Assembly: GCF_024518675.1 (NCBI RefSeq)
Contig: NZ_JANIGL010000011.1
Coordinates: 1 to 33,996, forward strand
DNA: 33,996 nt
From: Pseudoalteromonas shioyasakiensis
GTDB taxonomy: Bacteria; Pseudomonadota; Gammaproteobacteria; Enterobacterales; Alteromonadaceae
Direction: 5' to 3'
The notes beneath the pieces are model-generated. The model made no database searches, was not told the DNA's origin, and saw only the letters and a program-made list of their open reading frames with translations. The position numbers and the translations under genes are program-made. Below, in pieces: positions 23,795 through 33,228 of this stretch; positions within the stretch are counted from its first letter, which is position 1, and every line of letters starts with the position of its first letter.

Positions 23795-25945
23795 CAGCTC
23801 ACTTCTCACATATTTTAAATACTGCTCTAAACTACTTTGCCATAATACGATTGCATCGGTGAGGGCGTCTTTAAGTGGTTTATTATCTAATAAGCGACGT
23901 TCTATTTTTTTCAGTTCCGATCCGTAGCGGTTAAAACCTAGCTGCAATGCTGTACTAGCTTGGCGGTGTAACACTTTAATGCATTGTTCTTTATCTTCAT
24001 CAAGTAACTGTTGTGCTCGTATTAACTTGTTACGGGCTGAGAGCACAAACTCATTATAAATAGAGGAGACTTCATCTTCACTAAAAGAGCTTTTCAGTGT
24101 CTCTGCGGCAGTTTCATCGTAGAGTACGTCACTGAGTTCTACGGCAATTATAGGGGCTTGATTGTTTTGCGAGTCACTAAGCGCTTGGCGTAACTTTTGC
24201 TGCTTAATTGGTTTGCCAACGATGTCTTTTATACCAAGTGCAAAGTATTCTTTTATTTCATCGGGGCTTAAACTCGCAGTAAAAGCCAGTACCGGCGTGC
24301 GTTGATTCTTGTGCTCAATGCCCTTTAACGTTTTCAGCACTTCTTGGCCGGTAAAGTCGGGTAAATTCATATCTAATAATACAACGTCAAAGTGATGTTG
24401 TTGCATCAGTTCAATTGCACTTTTACCATCCCGGGCGAGTTTGATTTTATGTTCATCATCAGCCATAAATTCAATGGCTATTTTTTGGTTTAAGTCCAAG
24501 TCTTCAACTAAGAGCACATCTAGCCCAGTGATATAGTCTTTAGATTGGTGTCGTTGCTCAACCAAGCTTAACTCACCTAAGGCAAGCGTAATATCAAAAC
24601 TAAACGAGCTCCCTTTGCCTAGTTCGCTGATAATATCTAAATGTGAACCAAGTTTGTCTAAAAGGCGGCTAGTAATCGCTAGGCCAAGGCCTGTTCCGCC
24701 TTTTTCTTTACCGGCGCTGCTTTGCACGTAGGGTTCTGTCAGGTATTCAATTTCGTCATCTTCTATACCAGGGCCTGAATCTATAACACTGATGCGAATA
24801 CGGTGTTCTAACTGGCGTTCCTCAACGAGTTCAACACGAATTTTCACTTCGCCTTGATCAGTAAATTTAATCGCATTTCCCATCAGGTTAATTATGATTT
24901 GTCGTAGCTTTTGTTGATCGCAGTAATAGCAAGCTTGCTCTGGTAGGTTGTAAATTAACTCAAAGCGTAAGCGCTTTTGCTCAGCCAGTGGTGTCAGTAA
25001 TAAACATAAATTATGTAGCCAGGTTTTGAACTCCACATCTTCTTCATATAGCGCTTCGTTATGTTGATCAAGACTTGCGTAATCAAGTACTTTATCTACT
25101 AGTAAATTTAAAGATTCGGCTGAATTGATAATGGCTTCGCAGTAAGGTTTATCGCGCGGATCACTTGACTGATTAAGGATCAGTTGTGCACTGCCTAAAA
25201 TACCATTCAGCGGAGTGCGGATTTCATGGCTGATAGTCGATAAAAACAACCCTCTAATCTCTAAATCTTTTTGCGCCTTTGCTGTTAGTTGGTTAAGGTT
25301 TTGCTCGCGTCGTTCATTACACAATAGTGCCATACCAGTCGTGTAAAACATCGGCGCTATCACTCCGTTTACTAATAAGGTTACGCTAAACCAATTTTCT
25401 TTTAACAATGTAAAGTTATTCACATCTTCCATCAAAAATGCACGTCCAGCAAAAATGGAACTAATAATAGTCAGAATCAATATGTAGACAATACTGCCAT
25501 TGGGGTAGGGCTGTCGGGCAAAGCGAATGAATAAATAAAGTAAGAAGAAGGCTTCACCTATATGCTGTAAATCAGATGCAAGTACACGATTGCGTAAGTT
25601 AGAGTCAACAACGGTAAAATACATGAGCAAAGCACCACAAAATAACGTCGCAGCTATAAAAAATCGAAACTCTTTACCGCGATAGTTTAAAAATTGACTG
25701 ATCGCTAATGAGTGTATTATGGATGCACCAAACCATAAACTATTTGCCAATATAATGGTGATATGACTACCGATATTGCCATGTATTGCAAAGCTCATCA
25801 GTGCGGCAAAAAGTACCAGAGGGTAGAAAATAAATAGTAAGGTGCCTGGAGTGCTTCTGTTTGTTCGCCATGTAAGAAAGTTTAACAGTGTCATTACGGC
25901 CATCATGGCTGCGCTGGCAAAGTAAAGAGTGAGGGAGTCGAGCAT
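23789..25945 (-). CDS. Hybrid histidine kinase with Hpt-like tail
   Basis: 718 residues. About seven membrane helices fill 1-215, resembling 7TM/MASE-type sensors. A HisKA domain follows with His240 in ISHEIRTPLNGILGSAQ, a HATPase (NLMGNAIKFTD, DSGPGIED, GGTGLGLAI), and a receiver with Asp525 in VVLLDMNLPDFTG. The C-terminal 120 residues form a helical Hpt-like domain with His660 in VLHRQASTALQLGF, although the Lys usual after the His is absent. This is a complete internal phosphorelay. ATG 25945 has GGAATAA upstream. It lies 117 bp behind the CsgD/VpsT-type regulator and is a plausible partner. Confidence 0.93.
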   Translation of the reverse strand: MLDSLTLYFASAAMMAVMTLLNFLTWRTNRSTPGTLLFIFYPLVLFAALMSFAIHGNIGSHITIILANSLWFGASIIHSLAISQFLNYRGKEFRFFIAATLFCGALLMYFTVVDSNLRNRVLASDLQHIGEAFFLLYLFIRFARQPYPNGSIVYILILTIISSIFAGRAFLMEDVNNFTLLKENWFSVTLLVNGVIAPMFYTTGMALLCNERREQNLNQLTAKAQKDLEIRGLFLSTISHEIRTPLNGILGSAQLILNQSSDPRDKPYCEAIINSAESLNLLVDKVLDYASLDQHNEALYEEDVEFKTWLHNLCLLLTPLAEQKRLRFELIYNLPEQACYYCDQQKLRQIIINLMGNAIKFTDQGEVKIRVELVEERQLEHRIRISVIDSGPGIEDDEIEYLTEPYVQSSAGKEKGGTGLGLAITSRLLDKLGSHLDIISELGKGSSFSFDITLALGELSLVEQRHQSKDYITGLDVLLVEDLDLNQKIAIEFMADDEHKIKLARDGKSAIELMQQHHFDVVLLDMNLPDFTGQEVLKTLKGIEHKNQRTPVLAFTASLSPDEIKEYFALGIKDIVGKPIKQQKLRQALSDSQNNQAPIIAVELSDVLYDETAAETLKSSFSEDEVSSIYNEFVLSARNKLIRAQQLLDEDKEQCIKVLHRQASTALQLGFNRYGSELKKIERRLLDNKPLKDALTDAIVLWQSSLEQYLKYVRSELS

Positions 25946-26062
25946 GTTTATTCCAAGCAGATCAGAGACCGGTTCAGAATAATAGGATTTTTCAAGCTTA
26001 GCAATTTATCAGGCGTAAAACAGGCACATAAAGTACCTGTTTTAATAAAAGCAAACGAGTGC

Positions 26063-26719
26063 TTAGCGGATTTCGTCAGGTATATTTTGTTGAGCCCACG
26101 AAAGTAACTCAATACGGTTACGGCATTTGGTTTTTCTAAATGCACTATATAAATGTGTTTTAACTGTGTGTGGGCTAATGCTAAGTGCTTCAGCAATTTC
26201 TTTGTTCTTAGAGCCGTTACTCATTAATGAGATAATTGCTTTTTCACGCTTGGTTAATTTTATTGGTTCAATATCGCCTTCAGTTAGTTTGTGTAAAGCG
26301 TCTTTATTAAACTGTAGCATGCGGTTAAGTGCGTTACACATAATATCACGACGATACCAAAGCTGATCTTCAAGTAATAAACGAATACCTTTCATTAAGA
26401 CATCTGCGTTATCTGTGGTGTAAAATACACCACGAATTCCACTGAGTAATGCACGATTCGCAAGCTCAGGGTTTTCGTCTAGGTTAAATAGTACGATATC
26501 GCACTTTACACGCAGGTTTACTAATTGTTCTTTTAATTTACCCCAAGCATCGTTACTTGAAGTTTCAATAAACAATAAACGAGTGCCTTCAGGAACATCT
26601 AAAATATTGGTTCCTGTTGTAACATTTAGCCCTTGGGTTTTTAACAATGGCTCTAATACATTAATACCAATTGTATTAATTGGCTCTAAATCTAATAACA
26701 AAAAGGCTGAATTACTCAT
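26063..26719 (-). CDS. CsgD/VpsT-family LuxR-type regulator
   Basis: 218 residues. The N-terminal receiver-like domain has GIRGVFYTTDNADVLMKGIR followed by LLLEDQLWYRRDIM, closely following the CsgD/VpsT pattern (GVFY...). The position of the VpsT c-di-GMP motif W[FLM][TS]R is occupied by WYRR (121-124), so c-di-GMP binding is uncertain. The LuxR helix-turn-helix is at about 150-210: LTKREKAIISLMSNGSKNKE followed by IAEALSISPHTVKTHLYSAF. Family members switch on biofilm matrix genes. A 16-bp palindrome lies 88 bp upstream. The hybrid kinase gene follows. Confidence 0.88.
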   Translation of the reverse strand: MSNSAFLLLDLEPINTIGINVLEPLLKTQGLNVTTGTNILDVPEGTRLLFIETSSNDAWGKLKEQLVNLRVKCDIVLFNLDENPELANRALLSGIRGVFYTTDNADVLMKGIRLLLEDQLWYRRDIMCNALNRMLQFNKDALHKLTEGDIEPIKLTKREKAIISLMSNGSKNKEIAEALSISPHTVKTHLYSAFRKTKCRNRIELLSWAQQNIPDEIR

Positions 26720-26806
26720 ATTTACATACTCTTGAATAAAGTTGACTAATCAATCCTACCACGCAATCCGCCCCTTTCGTATTAGAAATTTCCGAGATTA
26801 GTACAA

Positions 26807-26822
26807 GAAAAGTGCACTTTTC
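26807..26822. promoter_or_regulatory. 16-bp perfect palindrome upstream of the CsgD-like gene
   Basis: GAAAAGTGCACTTTTC is fully symmetric and lies 88 bp before the regulator start in a 230-bp AT-rich spacer. The half-site GAAAAGTGC recurs at 26937-26945, beside the hinT stop. It is a candidate operator, possibly for autoregulation. No other gene is visible in 26720-26949. Confidence 0.5.
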
Positions 26823-26949
26823 ACCTTATTTGTTACTTTTTTGTTTGTTAAAATTCGTCTCGTATTTGTAACAGCCTGTTAAATATAAGTTTTATATTTT
26901 GGTTTTTTAGTATTAGCATTTTAAAATTTTTACGTTGAAAAGTGCTAAG

Positions 26950-27315
26950 TTATAGTTTTGGTGTGTCCTGATAAGGAGGCCAACCCATACTCTTGCCTGC
27001 TAACATATGTAAATGAATGTGGTAAACGGTTTGTCCGCCATGTTCATTACAATTCATTACGACTCTAAAGCCATCATCACTAAAGCCATGTTGTTTCGCG
27101 ATTTTAGCGGCTACAACATATAGGTGACCAACAATAGGCGCATCTTGCTCAGTGATATCGTTAATTGTTGCAATCGCTTTTTTAGGGATAATCAAAATAT
27201 GAAATGGTGCTTGCGGGTTGATATCTTTAAAAGCAAGCGATAACTCATCTTCATAAACAATATCCGCTGGGATTTCTCGATTAATAATTTTTGTAAAAAT
27301 AGTTTCTTCAGTCAT
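26950..27315 (-). CDS. hinT: HIT-family purine nucleoside phosphoramidase
   Basis: 121 residues from ATG 27315; the frame is open 21 codons further upstream into the divergent promoter but has no homology there. It is a canonical HinT: MTEETIFTKIINREIPADIV at the start, the fold core, and the catalytic HIHLHML (H-x-H-x-H) near the C-terminus, preceded by NCNEHGGQTVYH. It hydrolyses adenosine phosphoramidates in the cytoplasm. It is divergent from the DUF2057 gene with 89 bp between starts. Confidence 0.94.
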   Translation of the reverse strand: MTEETIFTKIINREIPADIVYEDELSLAFKDINPQAPFHILIIPKKAIATINDITEQDAPIVGHLYVVAAKIAKQHGFSDDGFRVVMNCNEHGGQTVYHIHLHMLAGKSMGWPPYQDTPKL

Positions 27316-27404
27316 TTTAAATGTTCCGTATGGTCTTGTACTAAAGTCACTAATGACAAACTTTGCCAGCAGTGTCAAACTGAATTCAAACAGAAGGAGT
27401 TTTT

Positions 27405-28025
27405 ATGCGTAAATTACTATTATTAAGCACAATTACATTACTAGGCTTGAGTACTTCGACACTAGCTGAAACGGTTTACTTTCCAGAAGAAATTGTTCCG
27501 CTGCAGGTCGGCGATAAAAAAGTTGAACATTCATTTTTTAGTCGCGTTGATGAACTAGAGCTTGCCCCAGGTAGTTATAAATTTAAGCTAAAATACACCG
27601 ATTTGTATGAACAAGGGTATGACGCTCATCAAGTGGTAGACTCTGAACCCTTTTGGGTTTCGGTGACAATAGCTGAAGGTGAAGATTACGATATCGTTTT
27701 CAATCGTGCAGATAATGCGGTAGCGGCTAAGGTATTTGCAGAGTCTCCACAAGTGAGTTTACAAGCACGAGGTTCGTCTTTGGGTATTCCTTTAGATAGC
27801 GCATCTGCACCACAACAAACGCAGCAAGCTAAAGCACAAGTGGCGCCAACGGCACAAACTCAAGCAGTTGCGGTTGCCCCCATTGCAGTTAATGCACCTG
27901 TGTCTAAGCCTAGCCCTACTAATGCGGTAGACGGGGCACCAAATGCGGCAGCGATGTTAGATTTCTGGTGGCAGCAAGCAAGCCCTCAACAGCAGCAAGC
28001 TTTTTTAGATAAAGTACGAAAGTAA
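27405..28025 (+). CDS. DUF2057 (YccT/CsgI-like) periplasmic protein
   Basis: 206 residues with a signal peptide (cleavage after LA, near residue 21). The DUF2057/UPF0319 domain spans about 22-120: VYFPEEIVPLQVGDKKVEHS, then ELAPGSYKFKLKYTDLYEQG. A Gln/Ala/Pro linker follows, and a C-terminal helix LDFWWQQASPQQQQAFLDKV. The E. coli member YccT (CsgI) has been reported as a periplasmic inhibitor of curli assembly; here it sits two genes from a CsgD-like regulator, although no csg genes are in the window. AAGGAG gives a strong start at ATG 27405. Confidence 0.86.
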   Translation: MRKLLLLSTITLLGLSTSTLAETVYFPEEIVPLQVGDKKVEHSFFSRVDELELAPGSYKFKLKYTDLYEQGYDAHQVVDSEPFWVSVTIAEGEDYDIVFNRADNAVAAKVFAESPQVSLQARGSSLGIPLDSASAPQQTQQAKAQVAPTAQTQAVAVAPIAVNAPVSKPSPTNAVDGAPNAAAMLDFWWQQASPQQQQAFLDKVRK

Positions 28026-28040
28026 TATTTATAGCATTAA

Positions 28041-28065
28041 AAAAGGCGCTGTATTAGCGCCTTAA
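28041..28065 (-). terminator. Terminator of the M1 aminopeptidase gene
   Basis: AAGGCGCT (28043-28050) and AGCGCCTT (28056-28063) form an 8-bp stem with a 5-nt loop. On the minus strand it is followed by a T tract, so it should stop transcripts of the aminopeptidase gene ending at 28097. It may also act weakly on the convergent DUF2057 transcript. Confidence 0.72.
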
Positions 28066-28096
28066 ATTGATATTAATTGCTTAACCTAAGCTCTGG

Positions 28097-29941
28097 TTAC
28101 TTAGCAAATAAATCATCAACAGTACCTTGTGCTAATGGGTGGTAGCCTGGGCGTGCTTTGATGTATACATCATGTGCCCACTCACGCTTACCATTTTTAA
28201 TAAGTGCTTTATATAACGGCACAATTAGCTTACGACGACCAATGCCAGATAAGTGTTCATCAAGAGCTGGATAAATAGGTTGATAACCATTACCGACAGC
28301 AAGCATGTACCATGCGAAGGCGCGTTCGGCATTGGTTGACTGAGTAAGGTTAAACTGATTATCCAACTCGGTCATTTTCTCTATGCTTAAGTCACGTGGT
28401 AGGTTATTTAAAAAGTGTAGCCACTCATGCACCGTCCAGTTTGCTGTTGGTAGTTGTGCGGCAGTGGTTGTACCTTGTAACCATGCTTTGGTTGCAGCAT
28501 CTACTTTATCAAATGCATCAGATGTTGGGTTTGGTGCATCACTTGGTAAACCTGGTTGAAAAATCCACTCGTTAACCTTATCCATGCTAACAATACCCGG
28601 GTATTTTTTAATTAAGTTAGCTTCGATGTAAGTGACAAACTGTGCCGTTGTTAATGATTTAAAAGCAAACTCGTCAAAGTAGGTTTTTACGAAGTCATCA
28701 AACTTTTCACGGCCGTATTGGTTTTCCAGGTAGATTAAAAATAGTTGGCCTTTGGTGTAGGGTACTGAGCTAAAAGCATCATCCGGATCGCGGCCATTTA
28801 GTTTTAAATTAAGGCGTGTGTCTGGTGCATCAATGGTTTTAAGCTGCGCACGAAGCCCAGCAGCATCAAGAGCTTGCTCCATGACTGCACGGTCACGACC
28901 AAATACTTCTTCCATAATGCGGTTTTCAACGTATGAAGTAAAACCTTCGTTTAGCCATAAATCTTCCCATGTGGCGTTGGTTACTAAGTTACCAGACCAT
29001 GAGTGAGCAAGTTCATGGGCAATCAGGTTAACTAAGCTTTTATCGCCTGCAACAACCGTCGGGGTGATAAATGATAAACGTGGATTTTCCATACCACCGA
29101 ATGGGAAACTTGGTGGTAGCATTAATAAGTCGTAACGACCCCAGGCGTATTCGCCATACATGGCATTGGTTTTATCGATCATCGCTTGGGTGTCGTTAAA
29201 CTCAGCAACAGAGGCATCTAAAATAGTCGGTTCAGCAAAAATACCGGTTTGCTTAGACATGGCTTTAAATTCTAAGTTTCCTGCCCCAATCGCGATTAAA
29301 TAAGGCGAAATGGCTTGTGGCATGTCAAAGTGGTAGTCACCATCTTTGTAGAGCGCATCTTTATTATCAGCACTCATTACGGCACGAATATCTTCTGGTG
29401 TATGAATACGTGCAGTATAAGTAACACGCATAGCTGGCGTATCTTGTACTGGCAACCAACTACGAGCATGAATTGCTTGCGACTGGCTGTACATAAATGG
29501 GTGGGTTTTGCTTGCCGTTTGCTCAGGAGTTAACCATTGCAAGCCAGAGGCTTCAGGGCGGCTATTGTAGTAAATACGGACTTTTTTTGCTTGGCTGTTA
29601 AACTTGATGGTTAATTTTGAGCCTTTTACATCATCTCGTTGAGCTAATGTGAAATCCGCTTTTTTCCAACTGCCTGTCTGTGTTTGATACATCACTTTAT
29701 CAATATCTAAGTCACGAGTATCAAGTATGAGGCTTTTACTTTGGCTGTTTTGCCATTCTAACGTGTGCTCAACAAAACCTTCTAATTGCTTGTCGGCAAA
29801 GTCGACATCTAAATCAAGGTTTAAGTGCGTAGTGATAACCTCATTAAGGTTAGCGTATGAGTTTTGGTCAACAGCGCTGGCCATTGCCTGCGAACACATA
29901 CCTGCCATTGCGAGGCTTAAAAAAAGAGGTGTGATTTTCAT
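28097..29941 (-). CDS. Secreted M1-family zinc aminopeptidase
   Basis: 614 residues from ATG 29941 (AGGGT upstream; the frame also opens at GTG 29956 without support). The signal peptide ends near QAMASA. It is an M1 metallopeptidase of the leukotriene-A4-hydrolase type: exopeptidase motif GGMEN at 282-286, zinc site HELAH at 309-313 with the third ligand Glu332 (HExxH-x18-E), then LWLNEGFTSYVE. The C-terminal armadillo-like part is complete. It should remove N-terminal residues from peptides outside the cytoplasm. It is divergent from murB. Confidence 0.94.
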   Translation of the reverse strand: MKITPLFLSLAMAGMCSQAMASAVDQNSYANLNEVITTHLNLDLDVDFADKQLEGFVEHTLEWQNSQSKSLILDTRDLDIDKVMYQTQTGSWKKADFTLAQRDDVKGSKLTIKFNSQAKKVRIYYNSRPEASGLQWLTPEQTASKTHPFMYSQSQAIHARSWLPVQDTPAMRVTYTARIHTPEDIRAVMSADNKDALYKDGDYHFDMPQAISPYLIAIGAGNLEFKAMSKQTGIFAEPTILDASVAEFNDTQAMIDKTNAMYGEYAWGRYDLLMLPPSFPFGGMENPRLSFITPTVVAGDKSLVNLIAHELAHSWSGNLVTNATWEDLWLNEGFTSYVENRIMEEVFGRDRAVMEQALDAAGLRAQLKTIDAPDTRLNLKLNGRDPDDAFSSVPYTKGQLFLIYLENQYGREKFDDFVKTYFDEFAFKSLTTAQFVTYIEANLIKKYPGIVSMDKVNEWIFQPGLPSDAPNPTSDAFDKVDAATKAWLQGTTTAAQLPTANWTVHEWLHFLNNLPRDLSIEKMTELDNQFNLTQSTNAERAFAWYMLAVGNGYQPIYPALDEHLSGIGRRKLIVPLYKALIKNGKREWAHDVYIKARPGYHPLAQGTVDDLFAK

Positions 29942-30084
29942 AATTACCCTGAACACAAATAAAAAGTGCTGGTTTTATAACACGATTGATAGTCGAGGTT
30001 GAACAATTTCTGCAATCTGATGCGCGTTTTGCGATGATGGGGTAAACTAATGCGATTAGTGATAATTAACCTTTGAGGCATTTT

Positions 30085-31095
30085 GTGGCTCACTCTGTGC
30101 AAGCTTTTCACACATTTTCATTACCGAGTCAGTGCTCACAATTAATTGAAATAACTGAACTCGAACAATTGCAGCAGCAATCTTTTTCTCGTCCATTTTG
30201 TATTTTGGGCGAGGGCAGTAATACGGTTTTTTTAACTGACTACCATGGTCAGGTGATTAAAATGGCGACCAAAGGGATTACTGCAACTGTGCGAGAGCAT
30301 GACTATTTGCTAGAAGTTGCCGCAGGAGAGAACTGGCACCAATTAGTAATTTATACATTAGAACAGGACATGCCGGGGCTTGAAAATTTGGCGCTGATAC
30401 CGGGCACTGTGGGCGCGGCACCGGTGCAAAATATTGGCGCTTATGGCGTCGAACTGGCCAAGTACATTGACTATGTTGAGTACTTTGATATCACTAGCAA
30501 AGAGCTGGTTCGTCTTAGTAATGCTGAGTGTCAGTTTGGCTACCGCGATTCAATTTTTAAACACCAGTTAAAAAGTCATGCGGTGATCACTCTAGTTGGC
30601 CTTTGTTTGCCAAAGCAATGGCAGCCAGAGCTAAGTTATGGTCCATTACAGCAGCTTAAGGATATTACGGCGCAGAATATTTTTGCCCAAGTGATAAAAA
30701 CCCGAAACAGTAAACTACCAAACCCGTACGTACTGGCCAATGCAGGCAGCTTTTTTAAAAACCCGATCATATCCAATCAACAGTTACAGTCACTGTTACA
30801 AGCGTATCCGCAGTTGCCACACTATGTATATGATAATGAGCATCACAAAGTGGCCGCCGGTTGGTTAATTGAGCAGGCTAACTTGAAGGGGTATCGCATT
30901 GCTGGTATTGCCGTGCATCAGCAACAAGCTCTGGTGTTAGTTAATCATGGTAACAGTGTAGGTGCTGACTTAATTGCCATGATCCAACATATTCAACAGC
31001 AAGTATGGCAGTGTTACCACATCCGCTTACAACATGAAGTGCGTTTGATGAGCCGCGACGGCGAGTGCCACATTGATTTAGAGGAAACTCCATGA
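30085..31095 (+). CDS. murB: UDP-N-acetylenolpyruvoylglucosamine reductase
   Basis: 336 residues from GTG 30085, which has TTGAGG seven bases upstream; that TTG (30073) opens the frame but would lack a ribosome site. It is a type I MurB, the FAD enzyme making UDP-MurNAc for peptidoglycan. FAD-site motifs ILGEGSNTVFL and GLENLALIPGTVGAAPVQNIGAYG are present (the latter in pieces: PGLENLALIPG, then APVQNIGAYG). FGYRDSIFK and NAGSFFKNP carry the active-site Tyr and Ser region, and the C-terminal HEVRLMS supplies the Glu. Its stop overlaps the birA start by 4 bp. Confidence 0.96.
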   Translation: MAHSVQAFHTFSLPSQCSQLIEITELEQLQQQSFSRPFCILGEGSNTVFLTDYHGQVIKMATKGITATVREHDYLLEVAAGENWHQLVIYTLEQDMPGLENLALIPGTVGAAPVQNIGAYGVELAKYIDYVEYFDITSKELVRLSNAECQFGYRDSIFKHQLKSHAVITLVGLCLPKQWQPELSYGPLQQLKDITAQNIFAQVIKTRNSKLPNPYVLANAGSFFKNPIISNQQLQSLLQAYPQLPHYVYDNEHHKVAAGWLIEQANLKGYRIAGIAVHQQQALVLVNHGNSVGADLIAMIQHIQQQVWQCYHIRLQHEVRLMSRDGECHIDLEETP

Positions 31096-32084
31096 AAGCG
31101 CCTGATGGAAATAGATTAGCAATTTTAAATGCGTTAAATAATGGTGGTTTTATCTCGGGGCAATTACTGGGGGAGCAACTAGGTATTAGTCGCGCCGCTG
31201 TAAGTAAGCATATACAAAGCTTACAAGAGATGGGCCTCGATATTTTCAAGGTCAACGGTAAAGGTTATAGCTTAAATAATGCCGTTGGTTTACTAGAGCA
31301 GAGTAAAATTCAACATTATTACCAAGCTCTTGATGCTGGCTCGGCACAAATAGAAGTACACCCTATCATTGACTCAACTAATAGTGAGCTAATGCGCCGT
31401 ATTGCTGCAAAGCAAGCGTTACAGTCTGGTACGGTGATCGTTGCTGAAATGCAACAAGCTGGGCGCGGGCGAAGAGGCCGGGTTTGGCAATCTCCCTTTG
31501 GAGCAAACTTGTACTACAGTTATTACTGGCAGTTGGATGATGGTCTACAAGCTGCTATGGGGATGTCTATTGCTGTGGGGCTTGCAGTTTACGATACCTT
31601 AAAAGCGCTTTACCAATTAGATATAGAACTAAAGTGGCCTAATGACATTTATCTTAATAAAGAAAAACTGGCAGGTGTGCTGGTAGAGCTTGATGGACAA
31701 CCACAAGGGCCGTGTCAGCTCGTTATAGGTATAGGCATAAACTTGCAAATGCCACAAAGTGTCAGCCAGCAAATAGACCAAGCATGGACAGACTTAAGCC
31801 AACACACCACGCAATTAGATAAAAACAAGCTTGTAGCGCACCTGACTTATTATTTGGAGCAACGCTTGGAACAATATAGTCAAACAGGTTTGCAAGACAT
31901 GTATAAGCAATGGAATACCTTAGATGCCTTTGCTGGGCAGTGTGTAGAGCTAAACACTGGGCATCGAAGTTGGCGTGGTATTTGTGAAGGTATAGATGTT
32001 CATGGCGGTATTCGTATTCGCCAAGATGGTGAAGCAAAAAGTTACTATGGTGGTGAAATATCTTTACGTAAGGCACAACAATGA
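31092..32084 (+). CDS. birA: Biotin-[acetyl-CoA-carboxylase] ligase and biotin repressor
   Basis: 330 residues, the bifunctional form. The winged helix is at the N-terminus (ISGQLLGEQLGISRAAVSKH). The ligase domain contains the biotinoyl-AMP loop QQAGRGRRGRVWQSPFGANL, the KWPNDIYLNKEKLAGVLVEL strand and the small C-terminal SH3-like domain (GQCVELNTGHRSWRGICEGI). It biotinylates AccB and can repress bio genes with biotinyl-AMP. It overlaps murB and coaX by 4 bp on each side (ATGA), so the three are translationally coupled. Confidence 0.96.
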   Translation: MKAPDGNRLAILNALNNGGFISGQLLGEQLGISRAAVSKHIQSLQEMGLDIFKVNGKGYSLNNAVGLLEQSKIQHYYQALDAGSAQIEVHPIIDSTNSELMRRIAAKQALQSGTVIVAEMQQAGRGRRGRVWQSPFGANLYYSYYWQLDDGLQAAMGMSIAVGLAVYDTLKALYQLDIELKWPNDIYLNKEKLAGVLVELDGQPQGPCQLVIGIGINLQMPQSVSQQIDQAWTDLSQHTTQLDKNKLVAHLTYYLEQRLEQYSQTGLQDMYKQWNTLDAFAGQCVELNTGHRSWRGICEGIDVHGGIRIRQDGEAKSYYGGEISLRKAQQ

Positions 32085-32776
32085 AGCTGCTTATAGATGT
32101 AGGAAACACAGCACTAAAAGCTGCATTATCAAATGATGGCAACATTACAAGCTGTAATTTAGCGAGTGTGGCTTGGGATCAGATAAGTGAAGTTATCTAT
32201 GCTTGTGTCGGCAATAGCGAGCAGCTTGATACATTACTGAATCATGCCATGGCACAAAACATTCCCTCTTATGAGGCTAGCGTTAGCAAGCAGTTAGAGA
32301 GCCTAACCTGTGCGTATTCTCAGTATCAAAACCTAGGCATTGATCGCTGGTTGGCAATCATTGCAGCCTACAAGCTGTGGCCACAGCAAGATTGCATTAT
32401 AGTCGACACCGGCACCGCAACCACGATTGATGTATTAAATGCAAAGGGGCAGCATTTAGGCGGCTGGATTATTCCTGGTTTAGATTTGATGACGCAGTCG
32501 TTAACGCAAAATACTCAACGAGTTTTTGATGATGATGCAACGCCTTTTAGTTGTGAGTTAGGTATTAATACACCTAATGGTTTAAAAAATGGCGCACTGG
32601 TGGCAACTGTTGGCGCTATTGAACAAGCTAAATTGCATTTAACAAATAAAAAACCACAGCTAATTTTAGCTGGTGGCTATGCAAAACTGTTACAAAAGGA
32701 ACTTCCGGAGGCAATTTATGCTGCTCAGTTAGTTATGCAAGGTTTAAATTTTTGGCGGGAATTGAGCGAAAAGTAA
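32081..32776 (+). CDS. coaX: Type III pantothenate kinase
   Basis: 231 residues, slightly short for CoaX but complete. It has the ASKHA-fold phosphate motif MKLLIDVGNTALKAAL, the GIDRWLAIIAAYKLW substrate segment, and the second phosphate/adenosine motif IVDTGTATTIDVL, followed by GGWIIPGLDLMTQSL. It phosphorylates pantothenate in the first step of CoA synthesis and, unlike type I enzymes, is not inhibited by CoA. Last gene of the murB-birA-coaX operon. A short hairpin CAAAAACA-CC-TGTTTTTG lies directly after the stop (32777-32794) but is a weak terminator at best. Confidence 0.94.
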   Translation: MKLLIDVGNTALKAALSNDGNITSCNLASVAWDQISEVIYACVGNSEQLDTLLNHAMAQNIPSYEASVSKQLESLTCAYSQYQNLGIDRWLAIIAAYKLWPQQDCIIVDTGTATTIDVLNAKGQHLGGWIIPGLDLMTQSLTQNTQRVFDDDATPFSCELGINTPNGLKNGALVATVGAIEQAKLHLTNKKPQLILAGGYAKLLQKELPEAIYAAQLVMQGLNFWRELSEK

Positions 32777-32846
32777 CAAAAACACCTGTTTTTGCCTGAT
32801 TTGTGAGCATTCAAACTAAAAAATTACATTTTTTTCAAATTTATTG

Positions 32847-32875
32847 TTGCATCCCAATACGCCTTACTCTAATAT
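32847..32875 (+). promoter_or_regulatory. Promoter of the tRNA-tuf operon
   Basis: TTGCAT (32847-32852) and TAATAT (32870-32875) are separated by 17 bp. They are followed by a GC-rich discriminator CTCGCCCCG, as in stringently controlled stable-RNA promoters. Transcription should start near 32882, about 15 bp before the first tRNA. Confidence 0.65.
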
Positions 32876-32896
32876 CTCGCCCCGTACTAAAGCAGT

Positions 32897-32972
<76 letters not shown>

Positions 32973-33011
32973 CTTTCCTTTTACCGGAAATGCTTAGTAA
33001 AGAATTATCGT

Positions 33012-33096
33012 GGAGGGGTTCCCGAGCGGCCAAAGGGATCAGACTGTAAATCTGACGGCTCAGCCTTCGCTGGTTCGAATCCAGCTCCCTCCACCA
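33012..33096 (+). tRNA. tRNA-Tyr (anticodon GTA)
   Basis: 85 nt with a long variable arm (class II) and encoded CCA. Acceptor arms GGAGGGG/TCCCTCC, anticodon loop CTGTAAA reading TAC and TAT. Confidence 0.97.
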
Positions 33097-33140
33097 CTTT
33101 ATTCTTGACGGTTAGAGGTAGTTTAAGAACAGGTTCCTAA

Positions 33141-33216
<76 letters not shown>

Positions 33217-33228
33217 GTTTCTGGTGTT

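Noticed and set aside
32777..32794. CAAAAACA-CC-TGTTTTTG as terminator of coaX
   Set aside because: AT-rich stem with a 2-nt loop and no T tract after it; too weak to call.
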